From Pseudalgibacter alginicilyticus (GTDB lineage: Bacteria; Bacteroidota; Bacteroidia; Flavobacteriales; Flavobacteriaceae), in contig NZ_CP012898.1 in NCBI RefSeq assembly GCF_001310225.1, positions 1,798,001 to 1,862,000 on the forward strand: a DNA stretch of 64,000 bases, written 5' to 3'. Shown here piece by piece: positions 26,151 through 36,198 of the stretch. The translations under genes and the position numbers were made by a program. Under the pieces are notes generated by a model, which saw nothing but the letters and a program-made list of their open reading frames with translations, was not told the DNA's origin and ran no database searches. Each line of letters starts with the position of its first letter. Position 1 is the stretch's first letter.

Positions 26151-28223
26151 ATGACAAATAATATTCTTATTGAAGACCAGTACAAAAGAACCCCTTTATT
26201 TGAAAAAGAAAATGTGAACTATTTAGTTCGTGTTTTAAAACGATTCAATACGGTCCCAAAAATAAATAATATAAACATTATTACCTCTACAAGTGTACCT
26301 GATGCGTTTAAAATTATCCCTAACAAATCAATTATTATTGGGTCATTGTTTTTAAATCAACCTGTTTTAGCTCTGGTTTATTTAAGATATGGTATTGAAT
26401 GGCAACTTTGGTATAAAGCTTTAGGTGAAGACAAAAAAGACATCGTTTTATGTGATGTAGCAGCTCTTAAAGTTGCCAAAATATTTTACAAATTACTACC
26501 TCAAGATGACAAAGAAAAACTAAAAGATTTAGATTATTTTTTAATCAATTTAATTAAAGACAACGAAGATTTAAACACGGAATCTTTATTAAAATATGAA
26601 GCCTTACAAAAATTTCACGGACTAAAAAACACGAATACAACATTTAAAGATTCTTGGAAACCAATTATTTCTAATCTAGCAAAACCTACAGAGTATTTAT
26701 TGATGGCTGGTGGCGACTTAAGATTAAACATTGATGAAATTCAATTATTAAATAAATACGGATGCCGTCCTTTTCCCAGACCAGAAGCATTTACTTTTGC
26801 TTCTTCCACTGCAACAAGTGTTTCAAATTTTGCTTTTGATAAAACAGATAAAGCTAGAAGTATATTAATTGGAAATAGCTTAAAAAATGGTTTTAAAAAC
26901 ACATCCATTGAATTTTCGGAGCTACTTAAAAACAATCTTAGGAAAATTTTTAAATTACAAGATACTTCTGAAATTATTTTTTCACCATCAGGCACAGATT
27001 CTTCACTTCAAATAGCAGCTATTACACAAATTATTTCCGATAAAGATATTACACATGTTTTAGTGGCTTCAGACGAAACAGGGAGTGGTGTCCCGGGAGC
27101 TTTAAAAGGTTGTCACTTTGAAAATACAACGGCATTAAATTATCCAGTTATAAAAGGCGATAAAATTGAAGGCTTTAGAGATATTGATTTAATAAAAATC
27201 CCTTTTAGAGATGAAAACGGCGCTTTAAAATCATCTTCACAATTGGATGAAGAAGTTTTTAATGCCATTTCTAAAACCAATGCATTAGGCAGACACGTGG
27301 TATTGCATACCATGGACCAATCTAAATTAGGCTACCAATCACCAAGTGAAGCTATTATAAAAAAAATCTACACTCTCAACAAATTATCTATACAGATAAT
27401 TGTGGATGGTTCACAACTTAGACTTGACCCAAAAGACATCCAAAATTATTTAAACAAAGGTTATATTGTTACCATCACAGGAAGTAAATATTTCACGGGG
27501 CCTCCTTATTCAGGCGCTCTAATTCTTCCTGAAACTGTTAGCAAATCAATCCAATCTGCAAAAAACAAGCTACCAAAGGGCTTAACAAAATATTACAACC
27601 ATTCAGATTGGCCAACATCTTGGTTTTGTTCGCAAAATTTAAGCGAAGGCTATAATTACGGCTCATATATGCGCTGGAATGCTGCCATTGTTGAAATGGA
27701 TAGATATTTTAAAACCCCTATTTTATATAGAAACATGGGAATTGAAATGTTTTGCAATTTTATTGATGATTCTATAAAAGACGCTACTTTTTTAGAACCT
27801 CTATATGACAACGAAACAAACACCAATACCTATAATAGCAAAGAGTTTGGCATACGAAATATCCGAACTATTTTCCCTTTCTTTATCATTAAAAATAATG
27901 AAGCCCTATCCATTAAAAATGTAAAAAAACTTTACACTTTATTGAATTCAGATTTATCAAATCAATTTGAAGATGCTCCTTTAGAAATCATTAGACTCGC
28001 AGCCCAAAAATGCCATATAGGACAAGCTGTTAATGTAAAATACAATACATATATTGAAAGCGCCATTTTAAGAATTAGCCTGGGAGCAAGGGTTATTTCC
28101 GAAAGTTGGGTTAATAGAGATATCAGCTTGTTTTTTAGAAATATTGAAGTTCAAATGAGTCAGATTACTATCATTATTAAAAAAATAGAATTAATATTAA
28201 ATCACCCTGAATTGTTGAAATAA
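26151..28223 (+). CDS. Large PLP-dependent (fold type I) enzyme with unrecognised N-terminal region
   Basis: 690 residues, about 200 longer than ordinary fold-type I enzymes. The C-terminal two thirds carry the PLP hallmarks: SPSGTDSSLQIAA (phosphate cup, about 278-290), VDGSQLRLDP with Asp419 for the pyridine nitrogen, and TGSKYFTGPPYSGALILP with Lys446 as the Schiff-base residue; the 27-residue Asp-Lys spacing is normal. Residues 1-190 contain a short hydrophobic patch (LFLNQPVLALVYLRYGIEW) and match nothing I can name. No signal peptide. It has its own promoter and is convergent with the GH63-like gene, so it is probably a single-gene unit. Aminotransferase, lyase and decarboxylase activities all remain possible. 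Confidence 0.72.
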   Translation: MTNNILIEDQYKRTPLFEKENVNYLVRVLKRFNTVPKINNINIITSTSVPDAFKIIPNKSIIIGSLFLNQPVLALVYLRYGIEWQLWYKALGEDKKDIVLCDVAALKVAKIFYKLLPQDDKEKLKDLDYFLINLIKDNEDLNTESLLKYEALQKFHGLKNTNTTFKDSWKPIISNLAKPTEYLLMAGGDLRLNIDEIQLLNKYGCRPFPRPEAFTFASSTATSVSNFAFDKTDKARSILIGNSLKNGFKNTSIEFSELLKNNLRKIFKLQDTSEIIFSPSGTDSSLQIAAITQIISDKDITHVLVASDETGSGVPGALKGCHFENTTALNYPVIKGDKIEGFRDIDLIKIPFRDENGALKSSSQLDEEVFNAISKTNALGRHVVLHTMDQSKLGYQSPSEAIIKKIYTLNKLSIQIIVDGSQLRLDPKDIQNYLNKGYIVTITGSKYFTGPPYSGALILPETVSKSIQSAKNKLPKGLTKYYNHSDWPTSWFCSQNLSEGYNYGSYMRWNAAIVEMDRYFKTPILYRNMGIEMFCNFIDDSIKDATFLEPLYDNETNTNTYNSKEFGIRNIRTIFPFFIIKNNEALSIKNVKKLYTLLNSDLSNQFEDAPLEIIRLAAQKCHIGQAVNVKYNTYIESAILRISLGARVISESWVNRDISLFFRNIEVQMSQITIIIKKIELILNHPELLK

Positions 28224-28277
28224 ATTAAAAAAGCGAACAGCTTAACTTAAAACACATGGTGTTGCTAAAATTATTAA

Positions 28278-30899
28278 TTAATTGTCATCCATTTCCATAA
28301 TTAAATTAGCAATTAAAGCGGTCCACCCTGTTTGATGCGAAGCACCTAAACCTTTACCATTATCGCCATCAAAAAACTCATAGAAAAGGTGCTGATTTTT
28401 AAAATGTTCGTCATTTGTGAAAAGCTTATCAGCATCGTCTGAATGGTATTGAAACCTGCCATCTTCATTACTCTCAAACAATTTAATTAATCGTTTACTT
28501 AGTTCGTTTGCAATTTGTTTTAAATTCATTTTTTTACCCGAACCAGTTGGAAATTCATAAACATATTTGTCACCGTAAAAAGTATAATATTTACGTAAAG
28601 ATTGAATAATCATATAATTTAAAGGCATCCAAATGGGACCCCGCCAATTGGAATTCCCTCCAAACATATTAGATTGGCTTTCGCCAGATTCATACTGAAT
28701 TTGATAATGTCCATGGTATTCAAATACAAATGGATGTTTTTCATGATATTTTGAAAGTGAACGAATCCCATAATCTGAAAGAAACTCATTTTCATCCAAT
28801 AAGCGCTTAAGCAAATGCTCGAGTCTAAAACCGCGCATGATTGAAAACAAATAATTATCATCTGCATTGGTATCATCTAAATTTGAAATCAAAGAAGCCA
28901 AATCTGGGCGCGTTCTCATAATTTCGTTTGCCCTATTTCTAAATGATTTCAATTCTTCAAATAAGTCTTTATGTATAATTTCAACAGCAAACATAGGAAT
29001 AACTCCAACTAAAGAACGTACTTTTAATCGATCAGTTCTCCCGTCAGACATCTCAACAACGTCATAATAAAAATTATCCTCATCATCCCAAAGTGAAATA
29101 TCTTTTTTACCAATATGATGCATTGCCCAAGCAATATTTAAAAAGTGTCTAAAAAACTTGGCTGCAGCTTCTTCGTAAATCTTATTAGTTTTTGAAAGCT
29201 CCAACGACATGCGTAACATGTTTAATGAAAACATTGCCATCCAACTGGTAGCATCTGCTTGCTGCATTCGGTTTATGCCTTCTGGCATATGGTTACGGTC
29301 AAATACTCCAATATTGTCTAATCCTAAAAAGCCACCTTCAAAAAGATCAGTTCCACTTTTATCTTTTTGATTTACCCACCACGTAAAATTAATTAGAAGT
29401 TTTTGAAATGCTATTTCTAAAAACTCTATATCTGGTTTATTGGTATTCGTTTTATCCTTTTCATAAACATTCCAAACCGCATATGAATGCACTGGTGGAT
29501 TTACATCACTAAAATTCCACTCATAAGCAGGAATTTGCCCATTAGGATGCATGTAACTTTCTTTTAGCACCAATAGCAATTGTTCCTTTGCAAAAAAAGG
29601 ATCTATATCTACAAACGATGCCATATGAAACGCTAAATCCCATGCAGCGTACCATGGATATTCCCATTTATCTGGCATGGAAATAACATGTCTATTGGTT
29701 AAGTGTTGCCAACTATAATTTCGCATGTTAACACGGTTTGGTTTACCTTCTCCAGGACCACCAAAAAGCCATTTAAAAACATCGTTATAATAGAATTGTT
29801 TAGTCCATAACAAACCAGAAAAAGCACTTTTTGCAATAGCTTGATGTGTCTTAGGTAAATCTTTTTTTATAATCCTACTATAAAAATCTTCACACTCCTT
29901 GAGGCGTTCATTAAATATTTCATCAAAATCCTCCCATGGATTTTCTATCTTTTTCTTACTAAGTCTAACTCTAATACTTTTTTCTTCACCAGCTTTGAGT
30001 TTAAACTTATGCCAAACAGCCATTTTAGAACCATTTTTTTCTGGATTTACAGTAGGTTTTGAATTTACTACATGGTCATTGATACCATCTTTAACATAAT
30101 CAACATCATTCTCAAAATTATAGATACGCTTATTATTGGTTTCATTTTCACAAAACAACTGTTTTCCGTTTTCGTGATAAAAATAATAGTTACCGTTTCT
30201 TCTACTTTTAGATTGCGCACAATCATTTGCTATAGATTTTATACTTGGACGTGAATATTTTTTATTATGCTTCCAAAAATTCCGAAACCAAAAGTGAGGA
30301 AGCACATGTATATCGGCAGCTTTGGCTCCTCTATTCACAATTGTAATTTTCATTAAAATATCATCAACATCAGCTTTAGCATACTCTGTAAAGCAATCAA
30401 AATAAGCATTATCTTTAAAAACACCTGTATCTAATAATTCATACTCAGGCTCATGCCTACTCCTACGGTTATTATTAACTAATTCTGAATATGGAAATTG
30501 ATTATGTGGGTATTTATATAAGTACTTTGAATAGGTATGGGTTGGTGTTGATACCTGATGAAAATAAAGTTCTTTAACATCTTCTCCATGATTCCCTTGA
30601 TTGTTTGTCAACCCAAATAAACGCTCTTTTAAAATCGTATCTTTCCCATTCCAAAAAGCTGGTGCTAAACAAAGAATTTCGCGTGCATCACAAAATCCCG
30701 CAATACCTTCTTCTCCCCATCGGTAAGCATTACTCCTTGCCTTCTCATGGTCAATAAACTCCCAAGATTCGCCATATTCGCTATAATCTTCTCGAACAGT
30801 ACCCCATTGTCTTTCTGCCAAATAGGGCCCCCATTTTTTCCAGCGCTTATAGGTATCAGCAACAGCTAACCTTTCTTCTTCAGAACCTTTGTAAATCAT
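28278..30899 (-). CDS. GH63-like glucosidase
   Basis: 873 residues without signal peptide, so cytoplasmic. The (alpha/alpha)6 glycosidase character shows in WEYPWYAAWDLAFHMASFVDIDP (positions about 455-477, described in part), HPNGQIPAYEWNFSDVNPPVH and the C-terminal GGNSNWRGPIWMPLNYMII and ASHQTGWTALIANLIME. These match the bacterial GH63 / mannosyl-oligosaccharide-glucosidase-like family, which cleaves alpha-glucosidic links in compatible solutes or oligosaccharides. It stands alone with no sugar transporter beside it. The specific substrate is unknown. Confidence 0.82.
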   Translation of the reverse strand: MIYKGSEEERLAVADTYKRWKKWGPYLAERQWGTVREDYSEYGESWEFIDHEKARSNAYRWGEEGIAGFCDAREILCLAPAFWNGKDTILKERLFGLTNNQGNHGEDVKELYFHQVSTPTHTYSKYLYKYPHNQFPYSELVNNNRRSRHEPEYELLDTGVFKDNAYFDCFTEYAKADVDDILMKITIVNRGAKAADIHVLPHFWFRNFWKHNKKYSRPSIKSIANDCAQSKSRRNGNYYFYHENGKQLFCENETNNKRIYNFENDVDYVKDGINDHVVNSKPTVNPEKNGSKMAVWHKFKLKAGEEKSIRVRLSKKKIENPWEDFDEIFNERLKECEDFYSRIIKKDLPKTHQAIAKSAFSGLLWTKQFYYNDVFKWLFGGPGEGKPNRVNMRNYSWQHLTNRHVISMPDKWEYPWYAAWDLAFHMASFVDIDPFFAKEQLLLVLKESYMHPNGQIPAYEWNFSDVNPPVHSYAVWNVYEKDKTNTNKPDIEFLEIAFQKLLINFTWWVNQKDKSGTDLFEGGFLGLDNIGVFDRNHMPEGINRMQQADATSWMAMFSLNMLRMSLELSKTNKIYEEAAAKFFRHFLNIAWAMHHIGKKDISLWDDEDNFYYDVVEMSDGRTDRLKVRSLVGVIPMFAVEIIHKDLFEELKSFRNRANEIMRTRPDLASLISNLDDTNADDNYLFSIMRGFRLEHLLKRLLDENEFLSDYGIRSLSKYHEKHPFVFEYHGHYQIQYESGESQSNMFGGNSNWRGPIWMPLNYMIIQSLRKYYTFYGDKYVYEFPTGSGKKMNLKQIANELSKRLIKLFESNEDGRFQYHSDDADKLFTNDEHFKNQHLFYEFFDGDNGKGLGASHQTGWTALIANLIMEMDDN

Positions 30900-31171
30900 A
30901 CTAAAGTGATATAATTATTGAATGTCATTAAATAAATCGAGCACTAACTTATAAAACCTCTCTTTTTAACTCTTTTTTTAATAGGTTGAAAAAATGTGAT
31001 TTCTAATGTGGCCTAAAGTAAAAATAAGTTTTTTTTACCCAAGTTACTAAGTCCTCAGGAAGTATTGTTAAATTGTTATTTTTAACTGTATTATTTTAAT
31101 TTCTTACAAAATATTACATCATCTAAATGGCTAACTCATATTTTAAATAAAAAAATAATAAGTAAAAAACC

Positions 31172-31984
31172 TTACCACTCTCTAAGTTTATTTAAAGCTT
31201 CAAGTGCTTCTATTTCTTTTTGAGGAATCACTTTCAAAAATGAAGGATGCTGCTCAATAGCATATTCAATTTTTGTTACAATGTCATCTGTAGTTTCGTT
31301 ATCGTAATCAATGTCCAAAGGAGCTTTAATCTCTAAAGATTGAAGTATATTTTTCTTTTTAATTCTCAAGCCTTTTTTGTCAAATGATCGTCTAAATCCA
31401 TCTATCACAATAGGAACTACTAAAGGCTTATAGCGCTTAATTACATGAGCTGTACCTTTTCTAATTGGTCTAAAAGGTGTGGTAGTTCCTTGGGGAAATG
31501 TTATAACCCAGCCGTCATCCAAAGCCTTTCCTATATTGGAAATATCGCTCATTTTTACTTGTCTATTAACATCTTTACCTTCTGAACGCCAAGTACGCTC
31601 AATACTTATTGACCCCATATAAGCCAATATTTTTGGCAACAAACCAGCCTTCATGGTTTCTTTAGCAGCTACATAGTAGATATTTAGTTTTGGATCCCAA
31701 ATATAACCTATATTTTTAATGGAATCGACACGACCACTTAAACTGGCATTAAACACATGAAACATAGCTACTACATCTGCAAAATATGTTTGATGATTGG
31801 ATATAAATAATACATTGGTATGAGGTAAACTTTTAATAATTTCAGACCCTTCTATTTGCAATTCATTAAAGCCTCGGAAACGTCTGTGTGTAAGAACACC
31901 AAAAATCCTGATAAGCCATTTTTTTAAAAATAGAATATGTCCAAATGGATTTCGTTTAAAAAGTCCCATAAATTTACGTGTCAA
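31172..31984 (-). CDS. PlsC-type 1-acylglycerol-3-phosphate acyltransferase
   Basis: 270 residues. Block I NHQTYFAD (His64, Asp70) supplies the catalytic HX4D pair, and FPQGTTTPFRPIRKG is the acceptor-binding EGTR-like block; VVPIVIDGFRRSF matches the later block. It probably acylates lysophosphatidic acid or a related lipid at the inner membrane. It lies downstream of the Nudix gene but has its own -7 box at 32093, so it is likely transcribed separately. Confidence 0.85.
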   Translation of the reverse strand: MTRKFMGLFKRNPFGHILFLKKWLIRIFGVLTHRRFRGFNELQIEGSEIIKSLPHTNVLFISNHQTYFADVVAMFHVFNASLSGRVDSIKNIGYIWDPKLNIYYVAAKETMKAGLLPKILAYMGSISIERTWRSEGKDVNRQVKMSDISNIGKALDDGWVITFPQGTTTPFRPIRKGTAHVIKRYKPLVVPIVIDGFRRSFDKKGLRIKKKNILQSLEIKAPLDIDYDNETTDDIVTKIEYAIEQHPSFLKVIPQKEIEALEALNKLREW

Positions 31985-32092
31985 TTAAATTAGTTAAAAC
32001 GTTTAATATGACTAGATTTAAAAAAATTATTGGATGATAAAAAAACAAAAAAAAATGCTAAATCCCCCTAAAACCTATTCATATTGAGTGTG

Positions 32093-32100
32093 CAAAGGTA
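32093..32100 (-). promoter_or_regulatory. -7 box for the acyltransferase gene
   Basis: Minus-strand TACCTTTG, an exact TAnnTTTG, just past the Nudix stop. Start codon about 110 bases downstream. Confidence 0.45.
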
Positions 32101-32114
32101 GCAAATATAGCAAA

Positions 32115-32756
32115 CTAGATGATTTGTTTTAACAAGTCTTTAATTTCACTCAACATCATGGCTGTTGCACCCCAAACAATATGATTATTTAAAATAAACG
32201 CTGGAACCTCAACATCAACACTATATGACGTTGATACCTTTTTAGTCGCTACTAATTTATCGTCTAAAAAATGATGTAACGGAACCTCTAAAATAGCCTC
32301 AACCTCACTATCTTGTTTAATGAAATTTGGGGTTGTTTTAGAAATTCCAATAAAAGGTTGTACATAAAAATTACTTGGCGGAATGTAAATTTGCGACAAC
32401 TCACAAACGACTTCCATACGAGTAATAGGCACACCCAATTCTTCAAAAGTCTCTCTAAGCGCTGTTTCTTCTAAAGAAGCATCTTGTTTTTCCAACTTTC
32501 CTCCAGGAAACCCTATTTGAGCAGAATGCACACCTTTATAAGTTTTTCTTAAAATTAACACTAAGGTAGTTTGTCCTTTAAAATCTGGATAAAACAATGC
32601 CAATACACCCGCTTTTTTAGCGGTTTTTATAGCTTTTTTTTGTTGATCCAGAAGCACTTGTCTATAAGGAGGCGCCATTTTAAACTGCGAAGATTCGGCT
32701 GGAAGCGGTATATTTTTTATTTTTGAAATTCTTATTAAAAACTCATCAAAATTCAT
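32115..32756 (-). CDS. Nudix hydrolase, CoA pyrophosphatase-like
   Basis: 213 residues. The Nudix box spans about 82-109: it opens GFPGGKLEKQDASLEE and ends ALRETFEELG, including the REUXEE core. The preceding LRKTYKGVHSAQI is characteristic of the NudL/CoA pyrophosphatase group, which cleaves CoA or acyl-CoA to phosphopantetheine and 3',5'-ADP. Its start codon is only three bases from the start of the divergent cyclophilin gene, so each promoter must lie inside the other's coding sequence or one start is wrong. A second Met at residue 27 is possible. Confidence 0.86.
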   Translation of the reverse strand: MNFDEFLIRISKIKNIPLPAESSQFKMAPPYRQVLLDQQKKAIKTAKKAGVLALFYPDFKGQTTLVLILRKTYKGVHSAQIGFPGGKLEKQDASLEETALRETFEELGVPITRMEVVCELSQIYIPPSNFYVQPFIGISKTTPNFIKQDSEVEAILEVPLHHFLDDKLVATKKVSTSYSVDVEVPAFILNNHIVWGATAMMLSEIKDLLKQII

Positions 32757-32759
32757 CGT

Positions 32760-33479
32760 ATGCGACTAATAGCTCTTTTTTGTTTTTCTATTTTATTTTT
32801 GAATTGTGAAGATAAACAATCTAAAAAGAAAGTAACGATTAAAACCGAAACACAAAAAGAAACTATAATTGAATCTACTAAAATAGAAGAGGACTCAACA
32901 AACACAAAAGAAAAGCCAGAGTTTCCTGTATTAACAGATTCTAACATGGCTATGGAGTTTTTTTTAGAATATGAAAAACACAATAAAGAAAACAAAGTAC
33001 GAATAACTACTGATTTTGGATCTATTGATATCTTGCTTTTCAACGAAACAAAATTCCATCGTGCAAATTTTATTTATCTAACCAAACGCAAGTATTTTAA
33101 TGGCACACAATTTTATCGTGTAATTGATAATTTCATGGTTCAAGCTGGCAATAGTGATGATAGAGAAACCGTAAGAAAACGTACAGAAATAGGACGTTAC
33201 TTACTGCCTACTGACACTAAACGTGGTTTTAAGCATGACAGAGGTGTTATTTCTATGCCAAGTGGTGAAATTGATAATCCACATAAATTGGCATCTCCAT
33301 TTGAATTCTTTATTGTTCAACAGCATGGAGGATCACATTTTCTTGATGGCGATTATACCATTTTTGGAAAAGTAATTAAGGGCATGCATGTAGTTGATAA
33401 AATTGCTGGTGTAGAAACTGATGAAGGTGATTGGCCTGACAAAAATATTTTTATAAGAAAAGTTGAGATTATTAATTAA
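32760..33479 (+). CDS. Cyclophilin-type peptidyl-prolyl isomerase lipoprotein
   Basis: 239 residues. The signal MRLIALFCFSILFLNCEDK ends in a lipobox (FLNC), then comes a charged linker of about 60 residues and a cyclophilin domain from about residue 80: VRITTDFGSIDILLF, FHRANFIYLTKRKYFNGTQF, YRVIDNFMVQAG and HFLDGDYTIFGKVIKGMHVV. It catalyses proline isomerisation in the periplasm, anchored to a membrane. The intact lipobox supports the ATG at 32760 although it leaves only three bases to the divergent Nudix gene. Confidence 0.88.
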   Translation: MRLIALFCFSILFLNCEDKQSKKKVTIKTETQKETIIESTKIEEDSTNTKEKPEFPVLTDSNMAMEFFLEYEKHNKENKVRITTDFGSIDILLFNETKFHRANFIYLTKRKYFNGTQFYRVIDNFMVQAGNSDDRETVRKRTEIGRYLLPTDTKRGFKHDRGVISMPSGEIDNPHKLASPFEFFIVQQHGGSHFLDGDYTIFGKVIKGMHVVDKIAGVETDEGDWPDKNIFIRKVEIIN

Positions 33480-33502
33480 GATGCATCAATAAAACAAAAA
33501 AA

Positions 33503-34114
33503 TCATCCTTTTTTTTCTGAATAAAGATCAGGTAAAGCTATTTTGAATATTACCGCCAATAACCTTGTTAAAATAACAACCAACCCTGATATCATAAAAA
33601 CCCAATTATTTCCAATTGGAAACTCACTCAACACAAAATAAACAATTCCGCCAAGTATACAGGCTGTTGCATAAATTTCTTTTCTAAATATAACGGGTAT
33701 TTCATTACATAAAATATCTCTAATAACACCCCCAAAACATGCTGTAATAGTTCCCAGAGCAATACAAATAATAGGATGTAAATTTGCATTTAATCCTTTT
33801 TCAACTCCAATGATAGTATATAAACCAATACCAATAGTATCAAATAAAAACAAGGAGGTTCTTAAATAATTAAGTTTACTTCTAAAAATAATAGCCATGA
33901 TTGAAGACACCAAAATAACATAAGTGTACATCATATCAGTCATCCAAGTTACTGGCGTATTTCCTATTAACATATCACGAAGCGTACCACCACCAACAGA
34001 CGTTACAAATGCAATAATCAATATTCCAAAAAAATCCATTCGCATTTTCATAGCAACTAATACTCCTGATATTGAAAAAGCAACAGTTCCTAAAATTTCA
34101 ACAATGTAAAACAT
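33503..34114 (-). CDS. TRIC/UPF0126 cation-channel family protein
   Basis: 203 residues made of two UPF0126 repeats. Each holds the glycine-rich kinked helix: TSVGGGTLRDMLIGNTPV and ITACFGGVIRDILCNEIPV. About seven membrane segments are predicted. Bacterial members form trimeric intracellular-cation (TRIC-like) channels in the inner membrane. It is convergent with the cyclophilin gene (24 bases) and lies 127 bases downstream of the RDD gene. Nothing unusual in length. Confidence 0.88.
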   Translation of the reverse strand: MFYIVEILGTVAFSISGVLVAMKMRMDFFGILIIAFVTSVGGGTLRDMLIGNTPVTWMTDMMYTYVILVSSIMAIIFRSKLNYLRTSLFLFDTIGIGLYTIIGVEKGLNANLHPIICIALGTITACFGGVIRDILCNEIPVIFRKEIYATACILGGIVYFVLSEFPIGNNWVFMISGLVVILTRLLAVIFKIALPDLYSEKKG

Positions 34115-34241
34115 AATTTATTTATTTTAAACTACTTAAAAGCGATTCACTTAATTATCATTATTTAAAACAGCCCTATCGACTCAGCTCAGAATAAACA
34201 GTTCACTCACTTTCTCTATTCTAAAAAAAGTAGTTCTCTAC

Positions 34242-34961
34242 TTACATATTTTGAGTGTAAAAATTATAATCTTTTAAAATAACATCTATAAATTCTGCAT
34301 CAGACTTTTGCTTCATTTCTTTAATAGCGGTTACTTCCATAATTTTTTTACGCAATTTTATCAACGTGCTATAATCTTGTCCTTGCTTTGCTGTTAAAAA
34401 CGTTTCTTTAATTATGCGTGCATCATTATCTGATAGCTTAATAACACTTGGGTATGTAGGCTTATAATTTTCTTTTATGTGTTCTAAAATAGTATGATTT
34501 ATATTTACTTGATCTCTAAGAGTTATTACTGCTGTACCAGCTGCCATATCTCCCAATCTTTGCGATTTTTTACTAGAAGAAATCACAAAAAAACCCAAGC
34601 CCAAAATATAAATATCTACAATCCTAAAAAACCATCGCACTATATAATCTGAAAAAGTTGCTTGATATCCATCAATTTTAACTACTCTAATTTTCATAAT
34701 TTTTTTACCAAGTGTTTGACCATCTAACAAAGACTCTAAAGCCAAAGTATAAATAGCTACAGGTAAACCAAGCAAGGTATTTAAACCTATTTGCGACCAC
34801 TGATCCATATTATCAAAAAGACCAAAAACCATATTCATAACAATCATATAGCCAATTTTTATGGCGTTGTCCATTAAAAAAGCTGCTAACCTTTCCCCTA
34901 ATCCAGCGGCAGTAAATTTTATTTTGACATTTTGCGTAGTGTTAATTTGTAACTCTGACAT
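34242..34961 (-). CDS. RDD-domain membrane protein
   Basis: 239 residues. The RDD domain fills the first 150 residues: GLGERLAAFLMDNAIKIGY (the RD pair in variant form), SLLDGQTLGKKIMKIRVVK, and VRWFFRIVDIYILGLGFFV with the second Arg/Asp set. A soluble C-terminal part of about 90 residues follows. It is divergent from the SpoIIM operon, with 220 bases between; RDD genes accompany SpoIIM/DUF4129/MoxR clusters in many Bacteroidota, so a joint membrane role is likely. Function unknown. Confidence 0.85.
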   Translation of the reverse strand: MSELQINTTQNVKIKFTAAGLGERLAAFLMDNAIKIGYMIVMNMVFGLFDNMDQWSQIGLNTLLGLPVAIYTLALESLLDGQTLGKKIMKIRVVKIDGYQATFSDYIVRWFFRIVDIYILGLGFFVISSSKKSQRLGDMAAGTAVITLRDQVNINHTILEHIKENYKPTYPSVIKLSDNDARIIKETFLTAKQGQDYSTLIKLRKKIMEVTAIKEMKQKSDAEFIDVILKDYNFYTQNM

Positions 34962-35181
34962 TTTATAATTTAATTTGAATTCGTTTAGACTTATGGTTCC
35001 TTAACCGAATTCGGGCAAATTTCAGATATTTTTAGGACATAGATGAACTTTAAGCACAGAATCTCTTGAAACCAATGAACCATGGTTATCAAACCACAAA
35101 ATAAATTGTTGATTTTAAAAGATTTTTTGTTTTATATTCCTATTTTGAAAGGAATGACAATTTTAATAGAAATTCTAGAAC

Positions 35182-36198
35182 ATGAACTTTAGGAATTTCT
35201 TTTCTATCAAATGTATGAGAGAAGTTGCATTTATAAAGCAGAATAAAGATAAATGGTTAAGTTTTGAAACAGCCATTTTTAATAATAATTTTAAAAATCC
35301 TGACGAATTAGCTTCGCAGTACATTCAACTTATAAATGATTTAGCCTACGCACAAACCTTTTATCCGAAAAGTAAAGTAATTGTTTATTTAAATCAATTA
35401 GCTGCTAAAGGGTTTCAGAAAATTTATAAAACCAAACGTGAAGACTCTAATAGGATTTTAAGTTTTTGGATAACAGAAGTCCCTTTGATTATGTATCAAT
35501 ATAGGAAATATGTTTATATCACTTTTGCTATTTTTTCACTATTTATTTTTATTGGCATTATTTCTGCTGCCAATGATGGTGAATTTGTACGCTCCATTTT
35601 AGGTGATCAATATGTAAATATGACCTTAGAAAACATAGAAAATGGTGACCCAGTTGCTGTTTACAAAAGCGGGAGTAATTGGGGGAGTTTTATTGGAATT
35701 ACTGCAAATAATTTAAAAGTAGGTATTATGGCCTTTATTTTAGGAGTTTTTGGAGGTATAGGTACGGTTTATATTCTTTTTAAAAATGGTATTATGCTCG
35801 GGTCTTTTCAGTATTTCTTCTATGAAAAAAATGTGTTTTGGGAAAGTGTTCGTGGCATTTGGATACATGGTTCCATGGAAATTTTCGCTATTGTTATTGA
35901 AGCAGCCGCAGGACTCATTTTAGGGGCAAGTATTTTATTTCCAGATACCCACTCTAGGATGACTTCATTTAAACAAGGAGCAAAAACAGGTATAAAAATT
36001 TTAATAAGCACCTTTCCTTTTACTTTTTTTGCTGGTTTTTTAGAAGGGTTTGTTACCCGATATTCTAACATCATGCCTAACTGGCTATCAGTGGGCATCA
36101 TATTAACCACCCTTAGCCTTATAAGTTACTACTATCTCATTTATCCTTTTAAAGCTCATAAAAAATGGCAGTATAACATTTTAAATCCATCATTTTAA
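35182..36198 (+). CDS. SpoIIM-family (stage II sporulation protein M-like) membrane protein
   Basis: 338 residues. A soluble N-terminal part (1-105) is followed by several membrane segments (YVYITFAIFSLFIFIGIISA, VGIMAFILGVFGGIGTVYIL, IVIEAAAGLILGASILF). The motif LFKNGIMLGSFQYFF and HGSMEIFAIVIEAAAG are the core SpoIIM/DUF95 pattern. This is not a sporulator; the family is a general membrane component of MoxR clusters. A -7-like TATTTTG at 35141 lies within a 6-bp inverted repeat ATTCCT/AGGAAT. The stop is directly followed by the next ATG, so translation is coupled. Confidence 0.88.
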   Translation: MNFRNFFSIKCMREVAFIKQNKDKWLSFETAIFNNNFKNPDELASQYIQLINDLAYAQTFYPKSKVIVYLNQLAAKGFQKIYKTKREDSNRILSFWITEVPLIMYQYRKYVYITFAIFSLFIFIGIISAANDGEFVRSILGDQYVNMTLENIENGDPVAVYKSGSNWGSFIGITANNLKVGIMAFILGVFGGIGTVYILFKNGIMLGSFQYFFYEKNVFWESVRGIWIHGSMEIFAIVIEAAAGLILGASILFPDTHSRMTSFKQGAKTGIKILISTFPFTFFAGFLEGFVTRYSNIMPNWLSVGIILTTLSLISYYYLIYPFKAHKKWQYNILNPSF

